Positions 9,601-18,901 of a DNA stretch of 64,000 bases are shown piece after piece. Position numbers and translations under genes: made by a program. The stretch is from the NCBI RefSeq assembly GCF_900128955.1, contig NZ_FQTY01000004.1, forward strand, positions 62,001-126,000, written 5' to 3'. Each line of letters begins with the position of its first letter. Positions within the stretch are counted from its first letter, which is position 1. Under the pieces are notes generated by a model that saw only the letters and a list, made by a program, of their open reading frames with translations, ran no database searches and was not told the origin of the DNA. Source of the DNA: Tissierella praeacuta DSM 18095. GTDB taxonomy: Bacteria > Bacillota > Clostridia > Tissierellales > Tissierellaceae.

Positions 9601-10212
9601 TCTAAATTCATTAAGAGCATCATAATCAATTAATTTTTCTAAATCCGCATAATCCATTACTTCAATTTTTTGTATTTCATGAGATGTTCTAAATCCATCA
9701 AAGAAATGTAAGAAAGGAACTCTCCCCTTTATAGCAGAAAGATGTGCAACACCTGCTAGATCCATTGTTTCTTGAACTGAGCCTGATGCAAGTAATGCAA
9801 ATCCTGTTTGTCGAGTTGCCATAACGTCTTGATGATCTCCAAATATACTAAGTGCATGTCCTGCTAAAGCTCTAGCTGAAACATGGAATACAGCTGGTAA
9901 CAATTCTCCTGCCATTTTATACATGTTTGGAATCATAAGTAATAAACCTTGTGAAGCTGTAAAAGTAGTAGTTAATGCTCCTGCTGATAATGATCCGTGA
10001 ACAGCTCCTGCCGCTCCCGCTTCAGATTGCAACTCTGTAACTAATACTTCCTGTCCAAATATATTTTTTCTGTCATTGGCAGACCATTCATCTACTAATT
10101 CTGCCATTGTTGAAGATGGTGTAATAGGATAGATCGCAGCTACATCAGTAAAAGCATAAGCTACATGAGCGGCAGCAGTATTTCCATCCATGGTCTTCAT
10201 TAATTTTGCCAT
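6685..10212 (-). CDS. nifJ: Pyruvate:ferredoxin (flavodoxin) oxidoreductase
   Basis: A single-chain PFOR of 1175 residues. It oxidises pyruvate with CoA to acetyl-CoA, CO2 and reduced ferredoxin and is the hub of clostridial fermentation. The N-terminal pyrimidine domain begins KTMDGNTAAAHVAYAFTDVA and includes YPITPSSTMAE. The gamma/PFK-like and CoA domains follow. Two [4Fe-4S] ferredoxin motifs are visible, CIQCNQCSFVCP and CTGCGNCADVCP. The C-terminal TPP domain carries SGACAGCGETPY and GGDGWAYDIGFGGLDH with LDTEVYSNTGGQSSK. AAAGGAGG precedes the ATG. A consensus promoter lies 100 nt upstream. It is monocistronic. Confidence 0.97.
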   Translation of the reverse strand: MAKLMKTMDGNTAAAHVAYAFTDVAAIYPITPSSTMAELVDEWSANDRKNIFGQEVLVTELQSEAGAAGAVHGSLSAGALTTTFTASQGLLLMIPNMYKMAGELLPAVFHVSARALAGHALSIFGDHQDVMATRQTGFALLASGSVQETMDLAGVAHLSAIKGRVPFLHFFDGFRTSHEIQKIEVMDYADLEKLIDYDALNEFRQRALNPERPYTKGTAQNPDIYFQAVEAANPYYDKIVDVVVEYMNEINKITGRDYKPFNYYGHPEAERVIVAMGSVTETIEETIDYLMAKGEKVGVIKVHLYRPFAPKYFFDVLPKTVKKVAVLDRTKEKGAIAEPLHLDVKNIFYDSDIRPVIVGGRYGLGSKDTTPSQILAVYENLKADQPKDRFTIGIVDDVTNLSLDTKEIIKTEPEGTIRCKFWGFGSDGTVGANKSAIKIIGDDTDMYAQGYFAYDSKKSGGVTISHLRFGHKPIKSTYLITDADFVSCSKQSYVYQYDLLRGLKDGGTFLLNCTWSPEELDKHLPASMKKYIAEHNINFYTIDATKIAVEIGLGGRTNMIMQSAFFKLSEVLPIDEAIEHLKKSIVSDYGAKGEEIVKMNYEAVEKGIDALVKIDVPTSWKDAKDDVVNDTKEVPEFIEKVLIPMNRQEGDDLPVSTFVGREDGSFPHGTSAYEKRGIAVDVPHWIKENCIQCNQCSFVCPHAVIRPFLLDEEEKKNAPEAFETLKATGKGLEEYGFRMQISPLDCTGCGNCADVCPAKEKALVMTPFEEEYESEAKNWEYAMTVKAKTDVMDAYSIKGSQFQEPHLQFSGACAGCGETPYVKLITQLFGDRMMIANATGCSSIWGGSAPSMPYCKGQDGRGPSWANSLFEDNAEYGYGMAVAVTQMRDKLELLMKEFIELNIDEELNGYFNAWIEGKKDAKASKAATGMILPRLSKELSNARGKEILSEIEELKDYLVKRSMWIFGGDGWAYDIGFGGLDHVLASGADVNILVLDTEVYSNTGGQSSKATPTAAVAKFAASGKKVTKKNLGLMMTSYGYVYVAQVAMGANMNQLIKALKEAESYDGPSIVIAYAPCINHGIRVGMGKTIKQEKKAVDTGYWHLFRFDPRLKEEGKNPFTLDSKEPTESFMDFINSEVRYTSLRRTFPETAEELFKAAEADAKARYEQYKKLAQQ

Positions 10213-10314
10213 ATATAAACCTCCTTTATATTATAAAAACTTATATTGGTTGTAAAAATTTTAACATTTTGTCAATTAACACATTAGTACTTTATGACAT
10301 TCTGTTTCTATTTA

Positions 10315-10343
10315 AGTATATGAAATATTGGAACGAAAGTCAA
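10315..10343 (-). promoter_or_regulatory. nifJ promoter
   Basis: On the minus strand, TTGACT (10343-10338), a 17-bp spacer and TATACT (10320-10315). The predicted start near 10308 gives a leader of about 95 nt. The leader holds TTGACA-AAA-TGTTAA (10264-10278), an imperfect inverted repeat that could be a regulator site. Confidence 0.7.
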
Positions 10344-10425
10344 TGTTTGAAAGGGTCAAATTTTAAAGACGGATTATTCACAATATTTCTTCATTTGCTT
10401 TGTTACAACCAAGGTGACTTCAATA

Positions 10426-10617
10426 TTAAAAGCTTTGTTTTGGAATAATCATACAAGCTATTATATATGCTATTATACCTGGAAAAGCTGCAGTAAAAAG
10501 TGATAATAATACCCAAGCTAACCTTACTAAAGTAACATCAATTTCAAAATATTCTGCGATGCCCCCACATACTCCACATATTTTTTTATCTGTACTTGAT
10601 AAATAAAGTTTTTTCAA
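10426..10617 (-). CDS. PspC-domain small membrane protein
   Basis: A 63-residue PspC-type protein. The conserved start is [20 protein letters not shown], followed by [20 protein letters not shown] and one hydrophobic membrane span. Stand-alone PspC domains are common in Firmicutes; their role in envelope stress is inferred from the Gammaproteobacterial phage-shock system. Start is TTG, two bases after the uvrC stop, using the GGGGGG inside the last uvrC codons as ribosome site, so it is coupled to uvrC. Confidence 0.85.
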   Translation of the reverse strand: MKKLYLSSTDKKICGVCGGIAEYFEIDVTLVRLAWVLLSLFTAAFPGIIAYIIACMIIPKQSF

Positions 10618-10618
10618 A

Positions 10619-12493
10619 TCAAAATCCCCCCTTCTTTTTATTAAAATGATTGTATAATTCTTCTGCTACTAATTTATTCATACCCTTTACTTCTGATAAT
10701 TCTTCTATAGTTGCATTTTTTATATTATTAATACTTTGAAAATGTTTTAGCAGCTCAATCTTTCTTTTTTCTCCTATACCCTTAATATCATCTAATTCAG
10801 ATTTAAACATTTTCTTAGTTCTAAGAGATCTATGATAAGAAATTGCAAAACGGTGAGCCTCTTCCTGAATTCTATATATTAATCTAAACCCTAAAGAGTC
10901 TTCATCTAATCTAATTTCCTTATTATTATATATTATTCCCCTAGTCTTATGAAAATCATCTTTTACAAGTCCACACACAGGAATATCTATATTTAATTCT
11001 TTTAATATTCTAATTGCAACATTAACTTGTCCCTTGCCGCCATCCATCATTATTAAATCTGGAAAAATAGAAAAGCCTTTAACTTCTATCTTATTCTCTT
11101 TTAACAATTTTCTCTCTTCTATGCCTCTAGTAAATCTTCTCAACAATATCTCTTCCATACTTCCATAATCATCTGCTCCAGATACTGTTTTTATTCTAAA
11201 CCTTCGATAATCTGATTTCTTAGCTTCTCCCTTTTCAAATACTACCATAGATCCCACTGATTCCACACCACTAATATTTGATATATCAAATGCCTCGATT
11301 CTATTTAATTCATTGGAAATATCTAAGATATTTTGTAATTCCTCTAAAGCTTTTTGATTTTCTCTAGCCTTCTTCAAAAACTTATCACCATATTGATTTA
11401 ACATGTCTAAGGCATTTTTTCTCACCATTTCTATTAACTCTATTTTTTCTCCTCGTTTTGGAACTAAAATATTTACCTTAGAACCTTTCTTTTCACTTAG
11501 CCATTTAGTTATAATCTCTATATCTTGAAATTCTTCTTCGATTATTATCTCCTTTGGCACATAGGATGCTCCTATATAAAATTGTTTAATAAATGAACTT
11601 AAAATTTCTTTTCTATCATCTTCAAAAATATCATCTAATATAAAATGCTCTCTACCAACTATTTTTCCACCCCTAATAAAGAATATTTGAATACATACTT
11701 CTTCAATTCCTCTTGCCATTCCAATTATATCTTGATCTATTATATTCGTAGTTGATACTATCTTTTGTTTTTCATGAAGCAGCTTTAAAGAGTTTATTTG
11801 ATCTCTATATTTTGCAGCTAACTCAAAGTCTAAATTTTTAGCAGCTTCTTTCATCTTGTTTTCTATTATATTTACCAGTTTATCTTCTTTCCCATTTAAA
11901 AACAAAAGTATTTCTTCTACCATCTCCATATATTTATTTTGGTCTACATTCCCTTGGCATGGCCCTAAACATCTGCCTATATAGAAATTTAGACAAGGCC
12001 TTGTTTTTCCTATATCCTTCTCTAAATTTCGATTGCAAGTTCTAAGGGGATATAAACTTCTTATAATCTCTATAGAATCATTTACTGCATATACACTGGG
12101 ATAAGGTCCAAAATATTTAGCCCCATCTTTTACAACTTTTCTAGTCTTCATTACTCTAGGATAACTTTCATTAACAGTTACCTTAATATATGGATACTGT
12201 TTATCATCTCTTAATAGAATATTATATTTTGGTTTATACTTTTTTATTAAATTAGCTTCAAGAATTAAAGCCTCAATTTCATTATCTACTATTATATATT
12301 CAAATTCAGATATATGCTTAACCATGGCATTAACCTTAGGGGGATTGTTTTTCCCCGACTGAAAATATTGCCTTACTCTCTTTCTAAGAGATATGGCCTT
12401 TCCCACATAAATTATCTCATCATTTTGAGCCTTCATTATATAAACACCTGGTTTATCAGGTAATTTTTTTAATTCTTCTTCTATATTGAACAC
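10619..12493 (-). CDS. uvrC: Excinuclease ABC subunit C
   Basis: A 624-residue nucleotide-excision repair nuclease making both incisions at UvrB-marked lesions. The N-terminal GIY-YIG domain reads [20 protein letters not shown] then [14 protein letters not shown]. The Cys-rich element [20 protein letters not shown] and CLGPCQG follow, then a UVR motif ([20 protein letters not shown]). The RNase H-like 5' nuclease domain includes [20 protein letters not shown] and DGGKGQVN. C-terminal helix-hairpin-helix motifs are [16 protein letters not shown] and [16 protein letters not shown]. It is complete. The pspC-like gene follows in the same transcript. Confidence 0.96.
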   Translation of the reverse strand: MFNIEEELKKLPDKPGVYIMKAQNDEIIYVGKAISLRKRVRQYFQSGKNNPPKVNAMVKHISEFEYIIVDNEIEALILEANLIKKYKPKYNILLRDDKQYPYIKVTVNESYPRVMKTRKVVKDGAKYFGPYPSVYAVNDSIEIIRSLYPLRTCNRNLEKDIGKTRPCLNFYIGRCLGPCQGNVDQNKYMEMVEEILLFLNGKEDKLVNIIENKMKEAAKNLDFELAAKYRDQINSLKLLHEKQKIVSTTNIIDQDIIGMARGIEEVCIQIFFIRGGKIVGREHFILDDIFEDDRKEILSSFIKQFYIGASYVPKEIIIEEEFQDIEIITKWLSEKKGSKVNILVPKRGEKIELIEMVRKNALDMLNQYGDKFLKKARENQKALEELQNILDISNELNRIEAFDISNISGVESVGSMVVFEKGEAKKSDYRRFRIKTVSGADDYGSMEEILLRRFTRGIEERKLLKENKIEVKGFSIFPDLIMMDGGKGQVNVAIRILKELNIDIPVCGLVKDDFHKTRGIIYNNKEIRLDEDSLGFRLIYRIQEEAHRFAISYHRSLRTKKMFKSELDDIKGIGEKRKIELLKHFQSINNIKNATIEELSEVKGMNKLVAEELYNHFNKKKGGF

Positions 12494-12564
12494 TTAATCA
12501 CCTTTTAAGCTTACGCTAATTTTTTATAACCTAACTAAATAAACAAATATCTTACGAGAAACTA

Positions 12565-12603
12565 CTGAGTTACTCCATAGAAAGCAGAGTAATACTGTCA
12601 GTC
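12565..12603 (-). other. Hairpin-forming leader upstream of uvrC
   Basis: On the minus strand, CTGACAGTA is followed by TTACTC, an 11-nt loop, GAGTAA and CTCAG: an outer and an inner helix with a small bulge, 72 nt before the uvrC start. There is no T tract. It could be a leader structure; significance is unknown. Confidence 0.3.
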
Positions 12604-12716
12604 ATAAAATGGTACAACCAGCAAATAGATTTAAGTCTTGAAACTGTAGACTATATTTCTATTATAACAAACTTATAGATTTTTAGTTGTTATATTTATA
12701 GGATCCCTATATATAA

Positions 12717-12743
12717 GGCGATACTAATGTTTCTAGTATCGCC
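12717..12743 (-). terminator. Hairpin terminator after the flavodiiron gene
   Basis: A 10-bp stem GGCGATACTA / TAGTATCGCC with a 7-nt loop, 19 nt downstream of the stop. The following T content on the minus strand is weak, so termination may be leaky. Confidence 0.6.
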
Positions 12744-12762
12744 CTTTATTTAATATTGATTT

Positions 12763-14001
12763 TTAACTATTCACTGTTGCTCCTACTGCTTCTCTTACTT
12801 CTTTTACTAACTCTTTTACTTTTACTTCTATTAACTTTAAACTTTCCTCTCTTGGACTTCCTTTAAACTCTACTGGCTCTATAAATTCCCAGTTCATACA
12901 ATATTTATTCATAATTTCATCAAGTTCTTTTTGAGCTCCTCCTGACCATCCATAAGAACCAAAACTAAAGGCTTTTCTACCCTGTACTTTTTTCTTTCCC
13001 AATTCCTCCAATACTGCTGCCATTGGTGGAAACATTTTATATTCATAGGTTGGCATAGCAAGAATTATTCCTGTTGAATTCCAAGCCGATGCTAATATAG
13101 TTCCCCAAGAAGTTTCTGGAACCCTATGAACATTAACTTTTATATTTTCTTCTTCTAATATTTTAACTGCATGATTTACTGCCTTTTCTGTCATCCCATA
13201 CATAGAGCCCCATATAAGAGTTATTTCTTCTTTTGCAGGTCCTTTTTGATAAGAAGCATATCTAAGATAATCTTCTATAATCCTAGTAGGATTCTTTCTC
13301 CATACTATTCCATGTCCTGGGGCTATAATCTTAATAGGCAAAGGAGAGCATTTATCAATAGCTTTTTTAACTGGCATAGAAAATGCTGCTACTATATTTG
13401 CATAATATCTAACTGCCTCATTCTCATAAAAATCCAATTTTTCTTCATCAAGCATATCATCATAATTAGATTCTGTAAGATTTCCAAATGATCCAAAAGC
13501 ATCACATGAAAATAAAGTACCTGTTAAGGTATCAAAAGTTGCTATTGTATCTGGCCAATGAACATTAGGTATTTCTGCAAATTTTAAAATATGACCATTT
13601 CCTAAGTCCAAAGTATCCTTATCTTTTACAACAGTAATATTATCAGTATGACCATAAAAAGCTTCTAATAGCTCTGCTGATTTTTTACTACAAACAACTT
13701 TAAAATCAGGATTTATTTTTTTAAAAGATTCAATCCATCCAGAATGATCTGGCTCCATATGATTTATTATAAGATACTCTATTGATTTAGACTCTATATT
13801 TAATTTGTCTAAAAGATTAAATAAAGATTCTGGATATCCATCCCAGCCACATACACCATCAACAATTGCAGTTTTTTCTCCCTTAATTATATAAGAATTT
13901 AAAGAAACTCCATTTGGTATTTCCCATAATCCTTCAAATAATATATTTTCTACATTTACCGAAAGTAAATAAGTATCGTCAGTAACTTTTGTTACATTCA
14001 T
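12763..14001 (-). CDS. Flavodiiron protein (FprA-type, O2/NO reductase)
   Basis: A 412-residue A-type flavoprotein. Such proteins reduce O2 to water, or NO to N2O, and protect anaerobes. The N-terminal beta-lactamase-like domain holds the diiron ligands: HMEPDHSGW gives H-x-E-x-D-H, VHWPD a further His, SCDAFGSFG the bridging Asp, and APGHGIVW the last His. The C-terminal flavodoxin domain begins near residue 250 with the FMN loop WGSMYGMTEKAVNHA and includes MPTYEYKMFPP and GSYGWSGGAQKEL. It starts at an ATG after TTAGGAGGGAATAATA. Rubredoxin or another donor is not encoded nearby. A 45-bp perfect hairpin lies just upstream. Confidence 0.93.
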   Translation of the reverse strand: MNVTKVTDDTYLLSVNVENILFEGLWEIPNGVSLNSYIIKGEKTAIVDGVCGWDGYPESLFNLLDKLNIESKSIEYLIINHMEPDHSGWIESFKKINPDFKVVCSKKSAELLEAFYGHTDNITVVKDKDTLDLGNGHILKFAEIPNVHWPDTIATFDTLTGTLFSCDAFGSFGNLTESNYDDMLDEEKLDFYENEAVRYYANIVAAFSMPVKKAIDKCSPLPIKIIAPGHGIVWRKNPTRIIEDYLRYASYQKGPAKEEITLIWGSMYGMTEKAVNHAVKILEEENIKVNVHRVPETSWGTILASAWNSTGIILAMPTYEYKMFPPMAAVLEELGKKKVQGRKAFSFGSYGWSGGAQKELDEIMNKYCMNWEFIEPVEFKGSPREESLKLIEVKVKELVKEVREAVGATVNS

Positions 14002-14029
14002 TATTATTCCCTCCTAATTCTATCTATGT

Positions 14030-14074
14030 AATAACTTCCATTTTCGGTGCCAGGCACCAAAAATGGAAGTTATT
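14030..14074. repeat. 45-bp near-perfect palindrome with GGTGCCAGGCACC core
   Basis: The 15-bp arms AATAACTTCCATTTT and AAAATGGAAGTTATT enclose GGTGCC-A-GGCACC, with one C/A mismatch. It lies between the aminopeptidase P stop and the flavodiiron ribosome site. No T tract follows on the minus strand. It could be an intercistronic stabiliser, an attenuator, or a small intergenic repeat of the GGTGCCAGGCACC kind seen in many Firmicutes (recollection, not searched). Confidence 0.7.
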
Positions 14075-14082
14075 AAGTTGTA

Positions 14083-15861
14083 TTATATACTTCTAGTTTC
14101 TTCTTTTAACCAAGCTTTTTCTTCTTCATTTAAATAAGGTGAAAGCTTATCAAATACTTGTTTATGATATTCGTTTAACCATATCCTTTCATTTTCAGAT
14201 AAAAGAGAAACTTCTACTCCTTCTAAATCTATTGGAACAAAAGATAATGTTTCAAATTTCATAAATTGACCAGAATCAGTTTTTATATCTTCATCTACAA
14301 CTACTACATTTTCTATTCTTATACCATGGCTTCCTGCTTTATATACTCCTGGTTCTATACTTACAATCATTCCCTTTTCCAGTACAACAGTATTTGCAAC
14401 TACTGCTATCCTATGGGGTCCTTCATGTACATTTAGTAAATATCCTACTCCATGTCCAGTTCCGCATTTATAGTCAATACCTTCTTGCCATAATGGGTAT
14501 CTTGCTAAAACATCAAGGCTATGTCCTGTAGCTCCATATAAAAATCTTGCATTTCCTAAATTAATATGTCCTTTTAATGTTAAAGTAAAATCTCTCTTTT
14601 CCTCTTCAGTTATGGGCCCCATAACTACTGTTCTAGTAATATCAGTAGTTCCATCAAAGTATTGTCCACCTGAATCCACTAAATATAATCCTTCTTTTTC
14701 TATCTTAGCATTAGAAGTCTCACTAGTTGAATAATGCATCATAGCCGCATTTTCTTTGTATGCTGAGATAGTTCCAAAACTTGGTTCAATAAATCCTTCT
14801 TGTTCTTTTCTAAATTCTAATAATTTTTCCTGAGCCGACATTTCAGTAACTGGAATATTTCCTACACTTTTATCTAGCCAGTATAAAAACTTAACCAATG
14901 CAACTCCATCTTTAATATATGCATTTCTCTGGTTTCTAATTTCAGTAGAATTTTTCATTCCCTTTAATCTTGTTGTAATATCCATTCCATTTATTATCTT
15001 ACATTGTGAAGGTATAGCCTTATATAACCACCTATTTATTCTGCTTTTATCTAAATATACTTTTGATTCCTTAGATATTGTTTTTACAAAATCTATTACT
15101 TTTTCATATTCAAAAACTTCTATTCCATTTTCCTTTAAAAAAGCTTCAATTTCATCATTTATCTTTTCTTTATCTATAAATAAATAAGCTTTATCCATTG
15201 ATATTAAAGCATAAGAAATTACAACAGGACTATATAATATATCTTTTCCTCTAATGTTATATGACCATGCTATATCATCTAAACTTCCTATAAGAAAATA
15301 ATCTGCATTACTTTTCTTCATCTCATCTCGTATTTCTTTAACCTTCTCTTTACCTGTTTTTCCTGTATATTTTAAATCATGTATAAATACTTTTCCCTTT
15401 GGAAGATTAGGTCTATCTTCCCAAATCTCACCTACTAAATCGTATTCATCAATAAATTTAATATCTTTTTCTTTAAATTCATTTTCCAAACTTTCAACTG
15501 CAGATTGTGCAAATACTTTACCATCAAATCCAAGGGTATCTCCACTATTTAGTTTGTCCCTTAACCACTCTGTATAAGTTGGAAAACCAGGAATTGCCAT
15601 TTTAAACAATTTGTATTCTGAGCCTTTCAATTCCTTCTCTGCCTGAATAAAATATCTACCATCAGTCCATAAAATCGCTTCATCTTGAGTAATTACAACG
15701 GTACCAGCTGAACCTGTAAATCCTGATATCCACACTCTACTTTTATAGTAATCGGCTACGTATTCAGATTGATGTGGATCCGCAGTATTAACAATATAGG
15801 CGGTGATACCCCTATCTTTCATTAAACTTCTTAGTCTCTTTAATCTTTCATTAATTATCAT
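14083..15861 (-). CDS. pepP: Xaa-Pro aminopeptidase P (M24B)
   Basis: A cytosolic metallo-aminopeptidase removing N-terminal residues before proline. This long form (about 592 residues) has two creatinase-like N-terminal domains and a catalytic pita-bread domain. The metal ligands are all present: LVDSGGQYFDGTTDITRTVV (two Asp), GTGHGVGYLLNVHEGPHRI (His), SIEPGVYK (Glu) and GIRIENVVVV (Glu). The frame extends to a GTG at 15867, but that codon overlaps GGAGGG; the ATG at 15861 has correct spacing and starts MIINERLKRLRS. It is complementary to the adjacent oligopeptide importer. The intact metal site contrasts with the M24 protein at 51501-52679. Confidence 0.93.
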   Translation of the reverse strand: MIINERLKRLRSLMKDRGITAYIVNTADPHQSEYVADYYKSRVWISGFTGSAGTVVITQDEAILWTDGRYFIQAEKELKGSEYKLFKMAIPGFPTYTEWLRDKLNSGDTLGFDGKVFAQSAVESLENEFKEKDIKFIDEYDLVGEIWEDRPNLPKGKVFIHDLKYTGKTGKEKVKEIRDEMKKSNADYFLIGSLDDIAWSYNIRGKDILYSPVVISYALISMDKAYLFIDKEKINDEIEAFLKENGIEVFEYEKVIDFVKTISKESKVYLDKSRINRWLYKAIPSQCKIINGMDITTRLKGMKNSTEIRNQRNAYIKDGVALVKFLYWLDKSVGNIPVTEMSAQEKLLEFRKEQEGFIEPSFGTISAYKENAAMMHYSTSETSNAKIEKEGLYLVDSGGQYFDGTTDITRTVVMGPITEEEKRDFTLTLKGHINLGNARFLYGATGHSLDVLARYPLWQEGIDYKCGTGHGVGYLLNVHEGPHRIAVVANTVVLEKGMIVSIEPGVYKAGSHGIRIENVVVVDEDIKTDSGQFMKFETLSFVPIDLEGVEVSLLSENERIWLNEYHKQVFDKLSPYLNEEEKAWLKEETRSI

Positions 15862-15960
15862 ACTCACCCTCCTAAATCTTTATGGTTTTATTAATAAATA
15901 TAATTCATACTCAATCAATTAATACCCTTATTATACTATAATTGGATATTTAATAAAAGA

Positions 15961-15986
15961 AAAAAGGCAGATAATCTGCCTTTTTT
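15961..15986 (-). terminator. Terminator of the oligopeptide transporter operon
   Basis: Stem AAAAAGGCAGA / TCTGCCTTTTT with loop TAA, then T-rich on both strands, 12 nt past the oppF stop. Confidence 0.9.
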
Positions 15987-15998
15987 CTTTTATTATAA

Positions 15999-16964
15999 CT
16001 ATTTTAGTCCATTTATTTCTCGTATATGATGACATGCTACAAAATGACCTGGCATTACCTCTTCTATTACTGGATTATCTACGTGACAGTTATCCTTTGC
16101 ATAAATACATCTTTGTGCAAATCTGCATCCTGGCTTTGGATTTATTGGAGAAGCAAGCTCACCCTTTAATAATACTCTTTCTCTCTTATATTTTAAACTT
16201 GGTACTGGTATAGCTGAAAGTAAAGCCTTTGTATAAGGATGTAATGGATTTTTAAACAAATCCTTAGAATTTGTCTTCTCAACTAATTGACCAAGATACA
16301 TTACAAGAATATCGTTTGATATATGTTTAACTACAGATAAGTCATGGGTTATAAACATATAAGTTAAGTCCATTTCTTTTTGTAAGTCCTGCATTAAGTT
16401 TAGTACCTGTGCTTGGATAGATACATCAAGAGCTGATACTGGCTCATCACAGACTATAAACCCTGGATTAAGTGCTAAAGCACGTGCTATACCAATTCTT
16501 TGTCTTCTACCACCATCAAGCTCGTGTGGGTAAGTGTTTACAAGTCTATCAGCTAATCCTACAGTATCCATTAATTCAGACACTTTTTTGTCTATTTCTT
16601 TCTTATCTCTTATTGTTTTATGAATTATTATAGGTTCTTTAATAATTTCACTAACAGTCATTCTAGGATTTAAAGATGAAAATGGGTCTTGGAAAATAAT
16701 TTGCATTTTCTGTCTTAATTCCCTGAATTCTGTTTTTGTAAGTTTTGTGATATCTTCACCTTCATAGAATAACTCTCCATCTGTAGCTTCTAATAAATGA
16801 AGTATTACTCTACCTAAAGTTGATTTCCCACAACCAGATTCCCCTACAACTCCAAGAGTTTCTCCTTTATTAATATCAAAAGTAACACCATCAACTGCAT
16901 GAAGTAATCCTTTAGGGGTATTAAAGTATTTTTTTAAATCTCGAACTTTTAATATTGGTTCCAT
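15999..16964 (-). CDS. oppF: Oligopeptide/dipeptide ABC transporter ATP-binding protein (OppF/DppF)
   Basis: A 321-residue ATPase subunit energising peptide import. Walker A is GVVGESGCGKSTLGR, the Q-loop is QIIFQDPFSSLNPRM, the signature region reads HELDGGRRQRIGIARALALN, and Walker B is FIVCDEPVSALD. The C-terminal oligo_HPY extension has NPKPGCRFAQRCIYAKDNC, cysteines that in this family can bind an Fe-S cluster. The signature reads DGGRRQ rather than the usual SGGQRQ; this one-residue change is odd but probably tolerated. The ATG overlaps no coding sequence and directly follows the oppD stop (TAAATG). Confidence 0.93.
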   Translation of the reverse strand: MEPILKVRDLKKYFNTPKGLLHAVDGVTFDINKGETLGVVGESGCGKSTLGRVILHLLEATDGELFYEGEDITKLTKTEFRELRQKMQIIFQDPFSSLNPRMTVSEIIKEPIIIHKTIRDKKEIDKKVSELMDTVGLADRLVNTYPHELDGGRRQRIGIARALALNPGFIVCDEPVSALDVSIQAQVLNLMQDLQKEMDLTYMFITHDLSVVKHISNDILVMYLGQLVEKTNSKDLFKNPLHPYTKALLSAIPVPSLKYKRERVLLKGELASPINPKPGCRFAQRCIYAKDNCHVDNPVIEEVMPGHFVACHHIREINGLK

Positions 16965-17954
16965 TTACATATCCCCCTTTGGTTCTACTTGTCCAGAATA
17001 AATTAAACATTTTACCTTATGTCCAGGTGTCACTTCTATATCCTTAGGATGGTTATTTTTACATGCTTCCGTAGCATGTATACATCTTGGATGGAATTTA
17101 CAACCTGAAGGTAGATTTGTAGGATCTGGCATTAATCCTTTTATTGGTTTTAATCTATCCACTTCTTCATCAAGACTTGGAATAGAACCAAATAATCCTT
17201 TAGTATATGGATGTTTTGGATTTTCAAAAAGTTCCTCTATACTGGCATACTCTACTATTTCACCAGCATACATTATAGCTACTTTATCACAGACTTCTGC
17301 CACAACACCTAAATCATGGGTGATTAAAAGCATAGCCGTGTTAAAATCTTTCTTTAATTTATTCATAAGGTCTAAAACTTGTGCTTGAATAGTAACATCA
17401 AGAGCTGTAGTAGGCTCGTCAGCTATTAAAAGCCCTGGATTACATGCTAAGGCTATGGCTATAACTACTCTTTGTTTCATACCGCCTGAGAATTGATGTG
17501 GATAATCATTTGCTCTAGCTCCAGGTATTCCAACTAGCTCAAGCATTTCTTTAGATTTTTCTTCAGCTTCTTTAGTTGATAAATCTTCATGTATTTCAAT
17601 AACTTCTGCTATTTGTTCTCCTACTGTCATAACTGGGTTTAAAGCTGTCATAGGGTCTTGGAATATCATAGATACCTTATTACCTCTTATCTTTCGCATT
17701 TCTTCCTCTGACAACTCTAATATATTTTGTCCTTCTAAAAATATTTCACCCTCCATAATTTTTCCAGGTGGATTAGGAACTAATCTTAGGATTCCTAAAG
17801 CAGTTGTTGTTTTACCTGCTCCTGTTTCACCAACAAGACCTAAAGTCTCGCCTTTTTTCAAATCTATATTAATTCCATTTACAGCCTTAACAGTACCTTC
17901 TTCTGTTATATAGTGAATGTGTAAATCTTTAATATTTAAGAATTCCTTACTCAT
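16965..17954 (-). CDS. oppD: Oligopeptide/dipeptide ABC transporter ATP-binding protein (OppD/DppD)
   Basis: A 329-residue partner ATPase of OppF. Walker A is [17 protein letters not shown]-loop [14 protein letters not shown], signature [20 protein letters not shown], Walker [13 protein letters not shown] and H-loop [13 protein letters not shown]. The C-terminal oligo_HPY domain has [18 protein letters not shown]. The ribosome site AGAGGAGG precedes ATG. It forms the ABC heterodimer with the downstream gene product and docks on the OppBC permeases. Confidence 0.94.
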   Translation of the reverse strand: MSKEFLNIKDLHIHYITEEGTVKAVNGINIDLKKGETLGLVGETGAGKTTTALGILRLVPNPPGKIMEGEIFLEGQNILELSEEEMRKIRGNKVSMIFQDPMTALNPVMTVGEQIAEVIEIHEDLSTKEAEEKSKEMLELVGIPGARANDYPHQFSGGMKQRVVIAIALACNPGLLIADEPTTALDVTIQAQVLDLMNKLKKDFNTAMLLITHDLGVVAEVCDKVAIMYAGEIVEYASIEELFENPKHPYTKGLFGSIPSLDEEVDRLKPIKGLMPDPTNLPSGCKFHPRCIHATEACKNNHPKDIEVTPGHKVKCLIYSGQVEPKGDM

Positions 17955-17970
17955 TTAAGTTCCTCCTCTC

Positions 17971-18873
17971 TTATTGTTTTAGTCTAGGGTCTAAAGCATC
18001 TCTTAAACCATCACCAAGTAAGTTTAGTGACAATATAGTAATCATAATAGCTATACCTGGAAATGTAGTAACATGCCATGCTTCTCTAAGGAAAGGTCTA
18101 CCTGATGAAAGCATTGCACCCCATTCTGGAGCTGGCTTTTGAATACCTAATCCTATAAAACTTAAACCTGCTGTTGATAATATAGCACCAGCAACTCCTA
18201 AAGTTCCTTGTACAATTACAGGTGCCATTGAGTTTGGTAATATATGTTTTAATATAATTCTAGTATCTTTAGCTCCAATTGCCTTAGCTGCTTCAATAAA
18301 TTCTTGATCTTTAATAGAAAGGACTGATGCTCTTACAATACGAGCATAGTTAGGTATTGATGATATACCTACAGCAACCATTAAATTAATCATGCTTGTC
18401 CCAAGTGCAGATACTATGGCTATTGCAAGTAATATACTTGGAACAGCTAAGAAAATATCCATTGTTCTCATTATAATATTATCAAGTTTTCCACCATAAA
18501 ATCCAGCAATTGCTCCTAATGTACCACCAATTATAATAGCAATACCAACTGCTATTATACCTACTTTTAATGATACTCTTGCACCATGTATCATTCTAGC
18601 AAATATATCTCTACCAAGTTCATCCGTGCCTAAAATATGGTCTTTACTTGGTCCTTGAAGTCTTACTGCTGTATTCATCTTTATTGCCACTTCTTCATAA
18701 TCAGCAATTATATCTGCAAAGGCAGCTAACAATATTAAAATAATTATTATTGTTAATCCTAGCATAGCCATTTTATTTTTTCTTAGCCTTCTCCACACTT
18801 CTCCCCATTGGCTTCTCTTTTTCTTATTTGTATTAGAATTGTTTTCATTGCCTTTTATAATACCATTATCCAT
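17971..18873 (-). CDS. oppC: Oligopeptide/dipeptide ABC transporter permease (OppC/DppC)
   Basis: A 300-residue inner permease with an N-terminal cytoplasmic tail, a first span around residues 37-58 (MAMLGLTIIIILILLAAFAD), a periplasmic loop with ILGTDELGRDIFARMIHGAR, and five further spans. The EAA-type coupling loop is FIEAAKAIGAKDTRIILKHI. The C-terminal NLLGDGLRDALDPRLKQ is typical of the DppC family. AAGGAGG precedes ATG. It forms the membrane channel with OppB. Confidence 0.94.
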   Translation of the reverse strand: MDNGIIKGNENNSNTNKKKRSQWGEVWRRLRKNKMAMLGLTIIIILILLAAFADIIADYEEVAIKMNTAVRLQGPSKDHILGTDELGRDIFARMIHGARVSLKVGIIAVGIAIIIGGTLGAIAGFYGGKLDNIIMRTMDIFLAVPSILLAIAIVSALGTSMINLMVAVGISSIPNYARIVRASVLSIKDQEFIEAAKAIGAKDTRIILKHILPNSMAPVIVQGTLGVAGAILSTAGLSFIGLGIQKPAPEWGAMLSSGRPFLREAWHVTTFPGIAIMITILSLNLLGDGLRDALDPRLKQ

Positions 18874-18901
18874 TTTTCTACCTCCTTACTCGAAAAATTA
18901 A

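Noticed and set aside
10206-10448. 80-residue ORF on the plus strand opposite the nifJ leader
   Set aside because: It covers the nifJ promoter, has no ribosome site, and its composition is that of random AT-rich DNA.
12494-12762. T-box or riboswitch before uvrC
   Set aside because: No AGGGTGG/ACCGCG-type T-box sequence and no known riboswitch core; only a small hairpin is seen.
14083-15861. Aminopeptidase P as another ectoine-hydrolase-like protein
   Set aside because: All metal ligands of the M24 peptidases are present, so it is a normal peptidase.
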